Source: Pseudoselenomonas ruminantium (GTDB lineage: Bacteria; Bacillota; Negativicutes; Selenomonadales; Selenomonadaceae). From it: 64,000 nucleotides of DNA. The stretch covers positions 1 to 64,000 of the forward strand of contig SVCA01000013.1 of the NCBI GenBank assembly GCA_015058625.1, given 5' to 3'. The position numbers were made by a program, and so were the translations under genes. Positions within the stretch are counted from its first letter, which is position 1; every line of letters begins with the position of its first letter. The notes beneath the pieces are model-generated. The model had not been told where the DNA came from, did no database searches, and saw only the letters and a list, made by a program, of their open reading frames with translations. Shown in pieces: positions 8,045-16,180 of this stretch.

Positions 8045-8527
8045 ATGGATGAATACGTAAATTGGGGGCGCTGGTTTTCCATTCTGCACCGCCGTTCACA
8101 GCTTTTTGTGGTAGAAGCCTGCCAGAAGTTTGGTTTAACTTTTTCTGAATACATCATGCTGATTCGCATTTTTGACCATGAGGGCGCCAAGCAGGATGAG
8201 CTGGCGGCCATGCTTTATCTGGATAAGGCAGTCGTGACCCGCACCATCAATCTGCTGGTGGACAAGGGCTTTATCTATCGGGAGGCCGATACCAATGACC
8301 GGCGCATCCGCCATATCTATCTGACGGATTATGGCCGCCAGCAGCATGAATATCTGCGCAATGTCATTCAGGGCTGGGTCGATTATCTGGTAGCGGATAT
8401 GGACAAGGCGGAAATCAAGGACCTCTTCAATGGTTTCCATAAGCTGGTGGATCGGGCCTGTGATGCGGACCTGGTGGAGCTGGCCAAGCATTTGCCGACA
8501 GGAGGCGCTGTGCGTGAAAAACTTTAA
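8045..8527 (+). CDS. MarR-family transcriptional regulator
   Basis: This 160-residue winged-helix repressor-type protein binds DNA as a dimer. The recognition region QDELAAMLYLDKAVVTRTINLLVDKGFIYREAD and the wing sequence DDRRIRHIYLTDYG (here NDRRIRHIYLTDYG) are characteristic. GAGGAGG at 8031-8037 sets the ATG at 8045. It overlaps the next gene by 14 bases and leads a three-gene efflux operon, so it most likely controls that pump in response to a toxic ligand. The ligand is unknown. Confidence 0.92.
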   Translation: MDEYVNWGRWFSILHRRSQLFVVEACQKFGLTFSEYIMLIRIFDHEGAKQDELAAMLYLDKAVVTRTINLLVDKGFIYREADTNDRRIRHIYLTDYGRQQHEYLRNVIQGWVDYLVADMDKAEIKDLFNGFHKLVDRACDADLVELAKHLPTGGAVREKL

Positions 8528-9587
8528 GTTTTGTGTGGCGGTCTTGCTGGCGGTGACGGTTCTGTTCAGCGGCTGCGGGCATAAAGAAGAAGCCCAGGAC
8601 AAGCCGCTGCTGGTTAAGACCCAGCAGGCTGGCATGGGGGCAGGTGCGGAAAGCGGCAACTATTCCGGCACGGTGAAGGGGCGTCACGAAACCAATATGT
8701 CCTTTCAGGTAGGGGGGCAGATTCTGGCTCGCAATGTGCAGGCCGGCAGCCGCGTACGGGCCGGGGATGTGCTCATGGTCATCGATGCCCGGGATGTGGT
8801 GCAGCAGGCCAATCAGGGCGATGCGCAGCTGGCTTCAGCCAGAGCGCAGCTCTCTTTGGCCGAGAAAAATTTGGAGCGCTATACCCAGCTCTATCAGGAA
8901 AATGCGATATCCCGTGCCACGCTTGACCAGTATCAGACCAATTACGATGCGGCTTTTGCTGCCTATAGAAGCGCATTGGCCCAGCAGAAGCAGGGTCATA
9001 ACTCCCTGGGGTATACCAATCTTACCGCCGGGGCTAACGGTGTAGTATCGTCTATTTCGGCGGAGGAAGGTCAGGTCGTGGCCGCCGGGCAGACGGTGCT
9101 GACGCTGGTACAGACCGGTGAACTGGAAGTTGAAATCTCCGTGCCGGAAAACAAGGTCAGCGAGCTGACTCTGGGCATGCCGGTATCGGTAAATTTCTGG
9201 GCGCTGAAAGGCCGGGCCGATGGCACCATCCGAGAGATTTCGCCCATGGCGGATGAGGCGGCCCGCACCTATAAGGTGCGGGTGGCTATTCCTGAGCCGC
9301 CGGAGGGGATGCAGCTGGGTATGACCGCTAATGTTTCCATTAAGGGGGCGGATGGCGCTGGCCCGGCAGGTTCCATACTGCCGCTGGCGGCTATTTTTCA
9401 GGATGGCGATACCCCGCAGGTCTGGGTAGTGGGCGAAGATAATAAGCTCACCGCCAAGGACGTAAGCGTAGAGGAGCTCGGGGATGACAAGGTGCTGGTT
9501 ACGGGGCTTAATGCCACGGATTTGGTCGTTACGGCCGGTGTCCATAAGCTCCACGAGGGGCAGACGGTAAGGACGGAGGCGGACTGA
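8514..9587 (+). CDS. RND efflux periplasmic adaptor lipoprotein
   Basis: This 357-residue HlyD/AcrA-type membrane fusion protein links an inner-membrane RND pump to an outer-membrane channel. The lipobox LFSGC places the lipidated Cys at residue 21. A coiled-coil hairpin (about residues 100-160), the biotinyl-lipoyl halves around GGQILARNVQAGSRVRAGD and a beta-barrel domain follow in order. It starts with GTG at 8514, inside the end of marR, behind an AGGAGG. It overlaps the pump gene by one base (TGATG). No outer-membrane factor gene is nearby, so a channel encoded elsewhere is likely used. Confidence 0.9.
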   Translation: MKNFKFCVAVLLAVTVLFSGCGHKEEAQDKPLLVKTQQAGMGAGAESGNYSGTVKGRHETNMSFQVGGQILARNVQAGSRVRAGDVLMVIDARDVVQQANQGDAQLASARAQLSLAEKNLERYTQLYQENAISRATLDQYQTNYDAAFAAYRSALAQQKQGHNSLGYTNLTAGANGVVSSISAEEGQVVAAGQTVLTLVQTGELEVEISVPENKVSELTLGMPVSVNFWALKGRADGTIREISPMADEAARTYKVRVAIPEPPEGMQLGMTANVSIKGADGAGPAGSILPLAAIFQDGDTPQVWVVGEDNKLTAKDVSVEELGDDKVLVTGLNATDLVVTAGVHKLHEGQTVRTEAD

Positions 9588-12500
9588 TGCGGAATCTTAC
9601 AGAAGTCAGTCTCAAGAACCGGACACTGGTCTGGTATTTTATCATCATAACCGCTATTGGCGGTGTTCTGTCTTATTTCCAGCTCGGACGTATGGAAGAC
9701 CCGCAGTTCACCATCCGGCAGATGGTCATAACGGCGGCCTGGCCGGGCGCTACGGCAGAGGAAATGCAGGAGCAGGTAACGGACAAGCTGGAAAAACGCT
9801 TGCAGGATACGCCGCATCTGAAAGCGATAAAAAGCGAAAATCGTCCGGGACAGGTGGTCATCTATGTCGAACTGGATGATGAAATCGCCAAGGCCGACAT
9901 TCGTCCGGCATGGCGTGATGTGCGCAATTTCTGCGAAGATATCAAGCGCAGCCTGCCGGAGGGCGTATACGGCCCCTATTACAATGACCGCTTTGATGAT
10001 GTCTACGGCACGATTTATGCCGTGACCGGCGATGGCTATAATTACGAGGAATTGCGGCAGTATGCGGAAAAGACCCGCCGTCTGCTCCTCAATGTTCCCA
10101 GTGTGCAAAAGGTTGAGCTAATCGGGGAACAGCAGGAAAAAATCTATGTGGAACTGGATACCATGAAACTCTCCAAATTGGGTATCAGCCCGCAGGTCAT
10201 TTCCAATGCCTTAAAGACACAGAATGAAATGACGGCAGCGGCCATGGTGGACACGGATTCTGCCAATGTCTATCTGCGTTTATCCGGTCAGTTTGCCGAT
10301 GTAAAAGCCATCGAGGAAATGCCCATCAGTGCAAGTGGACGCAATTTCCGTCTGGGCGATATTGCCAAAGTCAGCCGGAAGTTCAACGACCCGGCGGATA
10401 CCAAGATGTTCTTCAATGGTGAGCCTGCCGTAGGCATTGCCGTATCCATGGAGGAAGGCGGCAATATCCTCGACTTGGGCGAAAATTTGCAAAAACAGGT
10501 GGAAGCCGTACAGGCTGAAGTTCCGGCAGGTATCGAGATTAAGCAGGTAGCCAATCAGTCGGAAGTGGTTAAATCCTCCATCAACGAGTTCATCAAGACC
10601 CTGATGGAAGCGATTGTGATTGTGCTGGCGGTAAGCTTCCTGTCCTTGGGCGTGCGCACCGGCATGGTCGTGGCCTGCTGCATTCCACTGGTGCTCTGCG
10701 GTGTGTTTATCTCCATGTATATACTGGGGATTGATTTGCACAAGGTGTCTCTGGGCGCACTCATTATCGCGTTGGGCTTGCTCGTGGATGATGCCATTAT
10801 CGCCGTGGAGATGATGAGCGTAAAACTTGAGGCGGGGCTCTCACGCTTTGAGGCGGCCTGCTTTGCTTTTAAGGCTACCGCCAAGCCCATGCTGACGGGG
10901 ACGCTTATCACCTGCGCGGGCTTTATTCCCGTGGCGTTTTCCAAGGGCATGGCCAGTGAGTTCTGTAATGCCTTGTTCCCCGTTATCGGCATTGCGCTGG
11001 TGCTCTCGTGGGTGGTGTCGGTCATGGTGGCACCGCTTTTGGGCACTTATATGATTCGCGTAAAGCCGAAAACCGATGCCCAAGGGGAAATCAATCCCTA
11101 TCAGAGCCGCTTTTATGTGGAGTTCCGCAAGGTGCTGCGCTGGTTTTTGAGCCATCGGCAGGCCGTGCTGTTGGGGACCGTCGCGCTCTTTGTGGTGTCG
11201 TTGCTGATGATGCCGCATATCCGTCAGGAATTTTTCCCCACGTCCACCAGACCGGAAGTGCTGATGGAACTCAAACTGCCGGAAGGTTCGTCCAAGGCGG
11301 CTTCACAGGAAGTGGCTGACCGTATGTCCGCATTTTTGCAGGAACGGCAGGATTTGCTCGAAAACTATGCCTATTATGTAGGTCGTTATACACCCCGTTT
11401 TGTGCTGACCGTTGACCCGAAGGCCGAGACGGATAATGTTACCCATTTTGTACTGGTGGCCAAGGATGTGCAGGCACGCGAAAAGCTGGCCGCCGAACTG
11501 CAAACGGCCTTTAACGAGGAATTTTCCGATGTACGGGCCAAAATCCAGTACATTCAGACCGGCCCGCCGGCAGATTACCCGGTGATGCTCCGCGTGACGG
11601 GCTACAGCACCGAACAGACCAAGGAGCTGGCGCACAAGGTGGCCGACATCGTGGCGGCAGACAGCAATAACTACAATGTGAATCTGGACTGGAATGAAAA
11701 GAGCAAGACGGTAAAACTCGAACTCGACCAGGACAAACTGCGGGCTATGGGCCTTAGCGCACAAGCGGTAAAGCAGATGATTTACACGGAAGTTACCGGC
11801 GCAACTGCGGCGCAGTTCTACACCGGTGACCGGACACTGGCTATCACCCTGCGGCTGGCGGTGAATGACCGTGAGGATTTAGGCAAGCTGGGCAGTCTGC
11901 CCATTTATCTGGGCAGTGCAGGTTATGTGCCTTTGGAACAGATTGCCAAAATCTCCTATGATGCAGAGGAAGGCCTGATTAAGCGGCGCAATCTGATGCC
12001 CACCATTACGGTGCAGGCGGATATTCATAGTGGCACGGCCAATGATGCAACGCAGAAGGCCTATGAGGCAACGAAGCAGCTGCGGGATGACCTGCCTTTG
12101 GGCTGCAGGATTGAACCGGCGGGCGCTTTGGAAAACAGCAATAACTCGCTGGGGTATCTCTTAATTCCCATTCCGGCGATGCTTTTTGTCATTATGACCC
12201 TGCTGATGTTCCAGCTCGATAGCGGCAAGCAGATGGTACTAACCCTGCTCACGGCGCCGTTGGGACTCATTGGCGTGACCTGGGGCATGCTGCTGACCGA
12301 TTCGGCCATGGGGTTTGTGGCAGAACTGGGGATATTGGCGCTCTTTGGCATGATTATCCGCAATTCGGTTATCCTTATTGACCAGATAAAGAAGCATATT
12401 GCAGACGGCGAAAGCCCCTATGATGCCGTGGTGGATTCGGCTGTTTTGCGCTTCCGTCCCATTATGCTGACAGCGGCGGCGGCCATCCTGGGCATGATTC

Positions 12501-12631
12501 CGCTGATGGCCAGCTCCTTCTGGGGGCCGATGGCGGTAGCGATTTCCAGCGGGCTGCTGGTGGCTACTGTGCTGACACTTCTGGTGCTGCCGACTATGTA
12601 TGCGGTGGCTTATAAAGTCAAGAATAAATAG
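9587..12631 (+). CDS. RND-family efflux permease (HAE type)
   Basis: This 1014-residue inner-membrane proton-driven pump has the usual RND layout: TM1 after residue 12, a large periplasmic loop, TM2-6, a second loop and TM8-12. The TM4 proton-relay region reads LGLLVDDAIIAVE, with the paired aspartates expected. The FPTSTRPEV entry to the second loop and the C-terminal GMIIRNSVILIDQI segment are typical of AcrB/MdtB relatives. It is the third gene of a marR-adaptor-pump operon, and presumably exports amphipathic drugs or bile acids. The substrate is not predictable. Confidence 0.93.
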   Translation: MRNLTEVSLKNRTLVWYFIIITAIGGVLSYFQLGRMEDPQFTIRQMVITAAWPGATAEEMQEQVTDKLEKRLQDTPHLKAIKSENRPGQVVIYVELDDEIAKADIRPAWRDVRNFCEDIKRSLPEGVYGPYYNDRFDDVYGTIYAVTGDGYNYEELRQYAEKTRRLLLNVPSVQKVELIGEQQEKIYVELDTMKLSKLGISPQVISNALKTQNEMTAAAMVDTDSANVYLRLSGQFADVKAIEEMPISASGRNFRLGDIAKVSRKFNDPADTKMFFNGEPAVGIAVSMEEGGNILDLGENLQKQVEAVQAEVPAGIEIKQVANQSEVVKSSINEFIKTLMEAIVIVLAVSFLSLGVRTGMVVACCIPLVLCGVFISMYILGIDLHKVSLGALIIALGLLVDDAIIAVEMMSVKLEAGLSRFEAACFAFKATAKPMLTGTLITCAGFIPVAFSKGMASEFCNALFPVIGIALVLSWVVSVMVAPLLGTYMIRVKPKTDAQGEINPYQSRFYVEFRKVLRWFLSHRQAVLLGTVALFVVSLLMMPHIRQEFFPTSTRPEVLMELKLPEGSSKAASQEVADRMSAFLQERQDLLENYAYYVGRYTPRFVLTVDPKAETDNVTHFVLVAKDVQAREKLAAELQTAFNEEFSDVRAKIQYIQTGPPADYPVMLRVTGYSTEQTKELAHKVADIVAADSNNYNVNLDWNEKSKTVKLELDQDKLRAMGLSAQAVKQMIYTEVTGATAAQFYTGDRTLAITLRLAVNDREDLGKLGSLPIYLGSAGYVPLEQIAKISYDAEEGLIKRRNLMPTITVQADIHSGTANDATQKAYEATKQLRDDLPLGCRIEPAGALENSNNSLGYLLIPIPAMLFVIMTLLMFQLDSGKQMVLTLLTAPLGLIGVTWGMLLTDSAMGFVAELGILALFGMIIRNSVILIDQIKKHIADGESPYDAVVDSAVLRFRPIMLTAAAAILGMIPLMASSFWGPMAVAISSGLLVATVLTLLVLPTMYAVAYKVKNK

Positions 12632-12651
12632 TAGCAGAGATGTACTAAGAC

Positions 12652-12733
12652 GCCCGGCTGACCGGCAATATTTTTCCTTCGCCATAGACAAGCTTGTCAA
12701 AAGCTGCGGAAAAACATCACCGGTCAGTCGGGC
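12652..12733. repeat. 82-bp imperfect inverted repeat between the RND pump and SGNH genes
   Basis: GCCCGGCTGACCGG at 12652-12665 and CCGGTCAGTCGGGC at 12720-12733 pair at 13 of 14 positions. A second inner pairing (TTTTTCCTTCGC with GCGGAAAAA) lies inside. It lies between two convergent genes. It may be a large terminator stem or a small member of the palindromic repeats seen elsewhere in the window. Confidence 0.6.
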
Positions 12734-12760
12734 TTATGTTTGCGTTACAATGATGTGTAT

Positions 12761-13873
12761 TTATTCCCATTCCATGATGGCGGCGATCTTATCTTTGAGA
12801 TACGCCGCTGTTTTTATATGCCCCAGAATATTGGGATGGGTACGGCCGTCGGTATAGTCTTCGGGGGCGAGGAGGGGGGCTTTGTCGTTAATGGGGATAA
12901 AATACATTTTTGCATCCTGCTGTGCTTGGACGCTGGCGGCTATCCAGGCGCGAATTTCAGCGGGCAGGTGGGAGGGCAGAGGCTCCAGACAGATTATTTT
13001 GGCCTGCGGATTCATCTGCCGGATTTTTTTGAGGAGGGCATTGTAGGCAGTGCAGAATTCTTCTTTGGTCGGTTTGCGGTGCGGGTCGCTGAAATCGTTT
13101 GTGCCCAGGGCCACGATTACGGCATCAACGGGAAAATTGCGGCTGTTCCATACAGGATTGTCCTTGCTGATGGCAGCGTGAAAGAAGGTCCAGCCGTAGC
13201 GGTCAATGGCGCGGGGCTTGTCGCTGGGCCAGGGGTCGGCGTAGTTATGCACAACACCGCCGCCGGATTTGGCGACTACGCTCCAATCCGCATCCAGCAG
13301 GCGACTGAGCAGCGGAGCATAAGACATATTGCCGTCCTCGGACACAAAATAATTCGTGCCGTTATAGGGCATTAAATTTATGGAACCGGCGGTGATGGAA
13401 TCGCCGATAAATTCCAGCCGCCGCTGTTTGTCGGCAGGCGGTGGGATAAGTTTGCCGCCCTGCTCCAAAATAAAGCCCTTGAACTTGCTGATTCCTGCCT
13501 GGCCTTCGGTGGCGCGGACAAGGGTCACGAGGTGTTCTTTGTCCTTGGCTAATCCCTTGCCTAAGGTAATCGGTTTGTTACCTTTTACTTCCACACGCTG
13601 AAAGGCTCTGCCATCGATGCTGTACGCCCAGAACACCCCTTTTCCGGTCAAGTCTGCCCGCAGTTCACTGCTGCCGGTAAATTTGGCGCGGATATAGGTT
13701 GCACCCTGTCCGGTTAAGGCCGTCTTATCCTGCATTTCCCAGCGCCCGTAATAACGGATGAAAGGCGAATCGGCAGCCGGGTGCACCGCTTCGCCGGAGG
13801 CATATTCCCCCCCTGTAAAGAGAAAGGCCGCACTAAAAACAGCCAGCAGCAGTAAAGAAATTTTCTTGAACAT
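12761..13873 (-). CDS. Secreted SGNH/GDSL esterase, CE2-like
   Basis: This 370-residue exported hydrolase has a signal peptide at residues 1-26 with a hydrophobic LLLLAVFSAAFLF core. An N-terminal beta-rich domain (about 35-150) precedes the SGNH catalytic domain, in the two-domain arrangement of CE2 acetyl-xylan esterases. Catalytic motifs are GDSITAG (Ser), GTNDFS (Asn) and DGRTHPN (Asp-His). It probably removes acetyl groups from plant polysaccharides or oligosaccharides in the periplasm or outside. It is a single gene, convergent with the RND operon. The substrate is inferred from domain layout only. Confidence 0.85.
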   Translation of the reverse strand: MFKKISLLLLAVFSAAFLFTGGEYASGEAVHPAADSPFIRYYGRWEMQDKTALTGQGATYIRAKFTGSSELRADLTGKGVFWAYSIDGRAFQRVEVKGNKPITLGKGLAKDKEHLVTLVRATEGQAGISKFKGFILEQGGKLIPPPADKQRRLEFIGDSITAGSINLMPYNGTNYFVSEDGNMSYAPLLSRLLDADWSVVAKSGGGVVHNYADPWPSDKPRAIDRYGWTFFHAAISKDNPVWNSRNFPVDAVIVALGTNDFSDPHRKPTKEEFCTAYNALLKKIRQMNPQAKIICLEPLPSHLPAEIRAWIAASVQAQQDAKMYFIPINDKAPLLAPEDYTDGRTHPNILGHIKTAAYLKDKIAAIMEWE

Positions 13874-13973
13874 AATATCACCTCTGGTCAGAATGTTTAT
13901 CGCTGTGAAAACTCATATAGTATCTTTTGCTTATATTCTGACGGAATATGGTTTTTCCTGCTTTGCTTAGTAA

Positions 13974-14039
13974 TTATTTCCGATAATAACGCAAGCCAAG
14001 GAATACGCCGCCATGCTGGATGTCAAATTTGCTTATAGT
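13974..14039 (-). pseudogene. Possible C-terminal fragment of an outer-membrane protein
   Basis: On the minus strand a short frame ends HGGVFLGLRYYRK and then stop at 13974. The alternating hydrophobic and aromatic pattern looks like the last beta-strand of an outer-membrane barrel. Nothing coherent continues upstream past about 14040, where the type I R-M remnant begins. This may be the tail of a gene cut off by insertion of the island, or chance. Confidence is low. Confidence 0.25.
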
Positions 14040-14099
14040 TCTAAGAACTGGAAGCAGAGATTTACAAACAGGATAATACAGATAAGGCAGGTTAAGTGA

Positions 14100-14627
14100 A
14101 TGGCAGGAAATTTAGGCGGACTGGTAAAGCGGTTGCAGGATATTATGCGGCAGGATGCAGGTATCAACGGTGATGCCCAGCGCATCGAGCAGATAGTCTG
14201 GATGCTTTTTTTGAAGGTATACAGCGCCAAAGAGGAGGAATGGGAGTTTGCCGACAAGGGAACGGCGCTTACGGGAGAATAACTCTTAAACTTCGTCAAT
14301 GATTTGTTCAGGACGCTGAAAGACCTGCCCCTCACCGCCGATACCCCCATCAAGAAAGCCATCGTCAAGAGTGTCTTTGAGGACACCAACCAGTATATGA
14401 AGGACGGCGTGCTCCTGCGGCAGATGGTGAATGAAATTGACAGCATAGATTTGGGCAGTTACGAGGAGATTTATGCACTGGGTGATATCTATGAAACCAT
14501 CCTCAAAGACCTGCAATCGGCGGGCCATGCCGGGGAATTCTATACGTCGCGGGCCGTGACGGATTTTATGGCCAAAATGATTGAGCCGCAGCTGGGCGAG
14601 AAAATGGCGGATGAGGCAGTTGCGTGA
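14100..14627 (+). pseudogene. hsdM: HsdM N-terminal remnant (type I R-M), with in-frame stop
   Basis: The frame opens with MAGNLGGLVKRLQDIMRQDA, the start of a common type I HsdM subfamily, and matches its N-terminal helical domain. A piece is missing after residue 55, an in-frame TAA lies at 14280-14282, and the same frame resumes (LLNFVNDLFRTLKDLP) through GDIYETILKDLQSAGHAGEFYTSRAVTDFM. Homology ends at EKMAD, just where the AdoMet motif FACGTGG should start. The rest of the same gene, from HSIHGVEKKQFPYML, is found 20.7 kb away at 35339-36166. The gene was therefore split by the intervening island and also lost about 30 codons. Confidence 0.85.
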
Positions 14628-14807
14628 TTGATACAATGCTCCTTGTCCGTTATCGTTAGGGAGTGCGGATAAAGCCCAAGAAATAAGGCTTGCTGACATC
14701 AAGGGGTGTGCAAAATGACCGCCAAGGCAGGAATGACGGGAGTCGGCAGCGAATTCATATCATGGTCTCGAATTTGTTTTATCGTCAACAATGAGGGGGG
14801 CTTCAAT

Positions 14808-15209
14808 ATGTCGAATGCAGAAAAGCTCAATGAGATTTTGGACAAGGCAAAAACGTTTTTCTTCCTCACCACCGATGGTGATAAGCCCAAAGGGCGTCCC
14901 TTCGGCTTTCACATGCTGGTGGACGGTAAGATTTACTTTGGCTGCGGTACATTCAAGAATGTGTATAAACAGATGGAAAAAAATCCCCATGTGGAGATTG
15001 TGGCACTGGTCGATGACGGTTTCATGCGTTATGACGGCATAGCCAAGATCGTCAAGGACGATTCTCTCATTGAAAAGGTGCGGGAAATCATGCCGCAGAT
15101 TATGGCCATGTACGACAAGAACAACTGGGAGATGGGGCTGTTCTACTTGGAGAACGGTCACGCCGAGATTCGCGGCATGATGGATTTGAAGGAAGAATTC
15201 GATGTCTGA
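14808..15209 (+). CDS. Pyridoxamine 5'-phosphate oxidase-like flavoprotein
   Basis: This 133-residue small split-barrel protein of the PNPOx-like family probably binds FMN. FLTTDGDKPKGRPFGFHMLVDGKIYFG is the typical first beta-hairpin, followed by YKQMEKNPHVEIVALV and a C-terminal FYLENGHAEIRGM strand. The start ATG 14808 follows GAGGGGGG; the frame is open further upstream but without a ribosome site. It lies just inside the left island border. Members of this family act on diverse substrates, so the reaction is unknown. Confidence 0.8.
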   Translation: MSNAEKLNEILDKAKTFFFLTTDGDKPKGRPFGFHMLVDGKIYFGCGTFKNVYKQMEKNPHVEIVALVDDGFMRYDGIAKIVKDDSLIEKVREIMPQIMAMYDKNNWEMGLFYLENGHAEIRGMMDLKEEFDV

Positions 15210-15227
15210 TTTGATGGGAGTATGACC

Positions 15228-15553
15228 ATGAAAAAACTGACAGCAATATTCACGGTGTTGCTTCTGCTCGCCATGACCATCCCGGCGATGGCGGCATCTA
15301 TCGTGAACAAGGACGGCTACTACAAGGGCGTCAAGCTGTGCGGTAAGGTCAAGGTCGTGGAGCATTTTGCCGACATTAAGGTTCAAGTGGTGAATTCCTT
15401 CCCTGATCTCAGGGTGAAGGTCGTCGACTCTTTCCCGACGATATTGGCGAGTGGAAGTTTGTGGAATACGGCGAGGACTTCACGGTGCAGTTTGTAGATA
15501 GCTTTCCTGATATCAAAATCAAGTATGTAAATTCATTTCCGGGAGTGGAATAG
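15228..15553 (+). pseudogene. Secreted repeat protein, frameshifted
   Basis: The frame starts MKKLTAIFTVLLLLAMTIPAMAA, a clear signal peptide with an AMA-A cleavage site. The mature part consists of short repeats of the form VxVVDSFPD / VQVVNSFPD. At about 15436 the frame breaks. In the next frame the repeats resume (FVDSFPDIKIKYVNSFPG) and run to a stop at 15551-15553. Restoring one base after TTTCCC would give one protein of about 108 residues. The shift may be a real mutation or a sequencing error. It lies 18 bases after the flavoprotein gene. Function is unknown; the repeats suggest a small beta-structure outside the inner membrane. Confidence 0.6.
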
Positions 15554-15555
15554 CA

Positions 15556-15592
15556 AAAAAGCTCGGCATCTATTATGATGTCGAGCCTTTTG
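15556..15592. terminator. Bidirectional terminator
   Basis: The stem GCTCGGCATC / GATGTCGAGC with A-rich and T-rich flanks lies between the convergent repeat-protein gene and the SEC-C gene. It can end the long minus-strand restriction operon. Confidence 0.75.
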
Positions 15593-16174
15593 CTATATGT
15601 ATGCGCCACAACAATTTTTATACCTCAGTCCAGAGCCGCAAGGACATAATTTATTCCTTGTAACTTCGGTATTGAATCGTATTTTTAAATCACGTAAACG
15701 CATATCCAATTCAAACGGGATAGAGACATATTTACTTTTTGTGCTACATGATATGGCATCTTGTTTTTCCATCAGGTGTATAAATTCTTTAACCAATGAT
15801 GAATTTGTCAGTGCCATTCTATGAGCGGGGATTCTCATGCCTTCATATGTCACATTATCATCAGGAAGAAAGAAAATATTGGTTTCCCCATCGTCGTGTG
15901 GCGTAATATCTATAAGTTCTCCATTTGGATTCTTCCAAATAGCATGAGCTTCTGCTTCAATCAAGATGTTTGCCCACTGCCAAATAGTCCAACCGGAAAC
16001 CATTTCGCCGCCGTGATGTTCAATCATACTTTTTACATTTGGGAAACATTCGTTAAGCAAAGCATCGGGAGCTGCTTTAACAGGCACAACGAGTAGTTTG
16101 CTCTTTGGTGCGATTTTTCTGCATAAGCGCTTTATCTCATGAGTTATTTTAGGTGGAGTTGTTTCTCGTGGCAT
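15593..16174 (-). CDS. SEC-C motif protein
   Basis: This 193-residue protein ends in CPCGSGLRYKNCC, the SEC-C zinc-binding motif (about residues 177-189). The rest, about 1-140, is a globular domain without a recognised catalytic motif. It includes HAIWKNPNGELIDITPHDDGE, which resembles domains in some phage- and defence-linked SEC-C proteins. The gene is six bases after the DUF262 gene and is the last of a six-gene minus-strand operon with a type I R-M system. That placement suggests a role in the same defence system. The biochemical function is not known. Confidence 0.7.
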   Translation of the reverse strand: MPRETTPPKITHEIKRLCRKIAPKSKLLVVPVKAAPDALLNECFPNVKSMIEHHGGEMVSGWTIWQWANILIEAEAHAIWKNPNGELIDITPHDDGETNIFFLPDDNVTYEGMRIPAHRMALTNSSLVKEFIHLMEKQDAISCSTKSKYVSIPFELDMRLRDLKIRFNTEVTRNKLCPCGSGLRYKNCCGAYI

Positions 16175-16180
16175 AACTTA

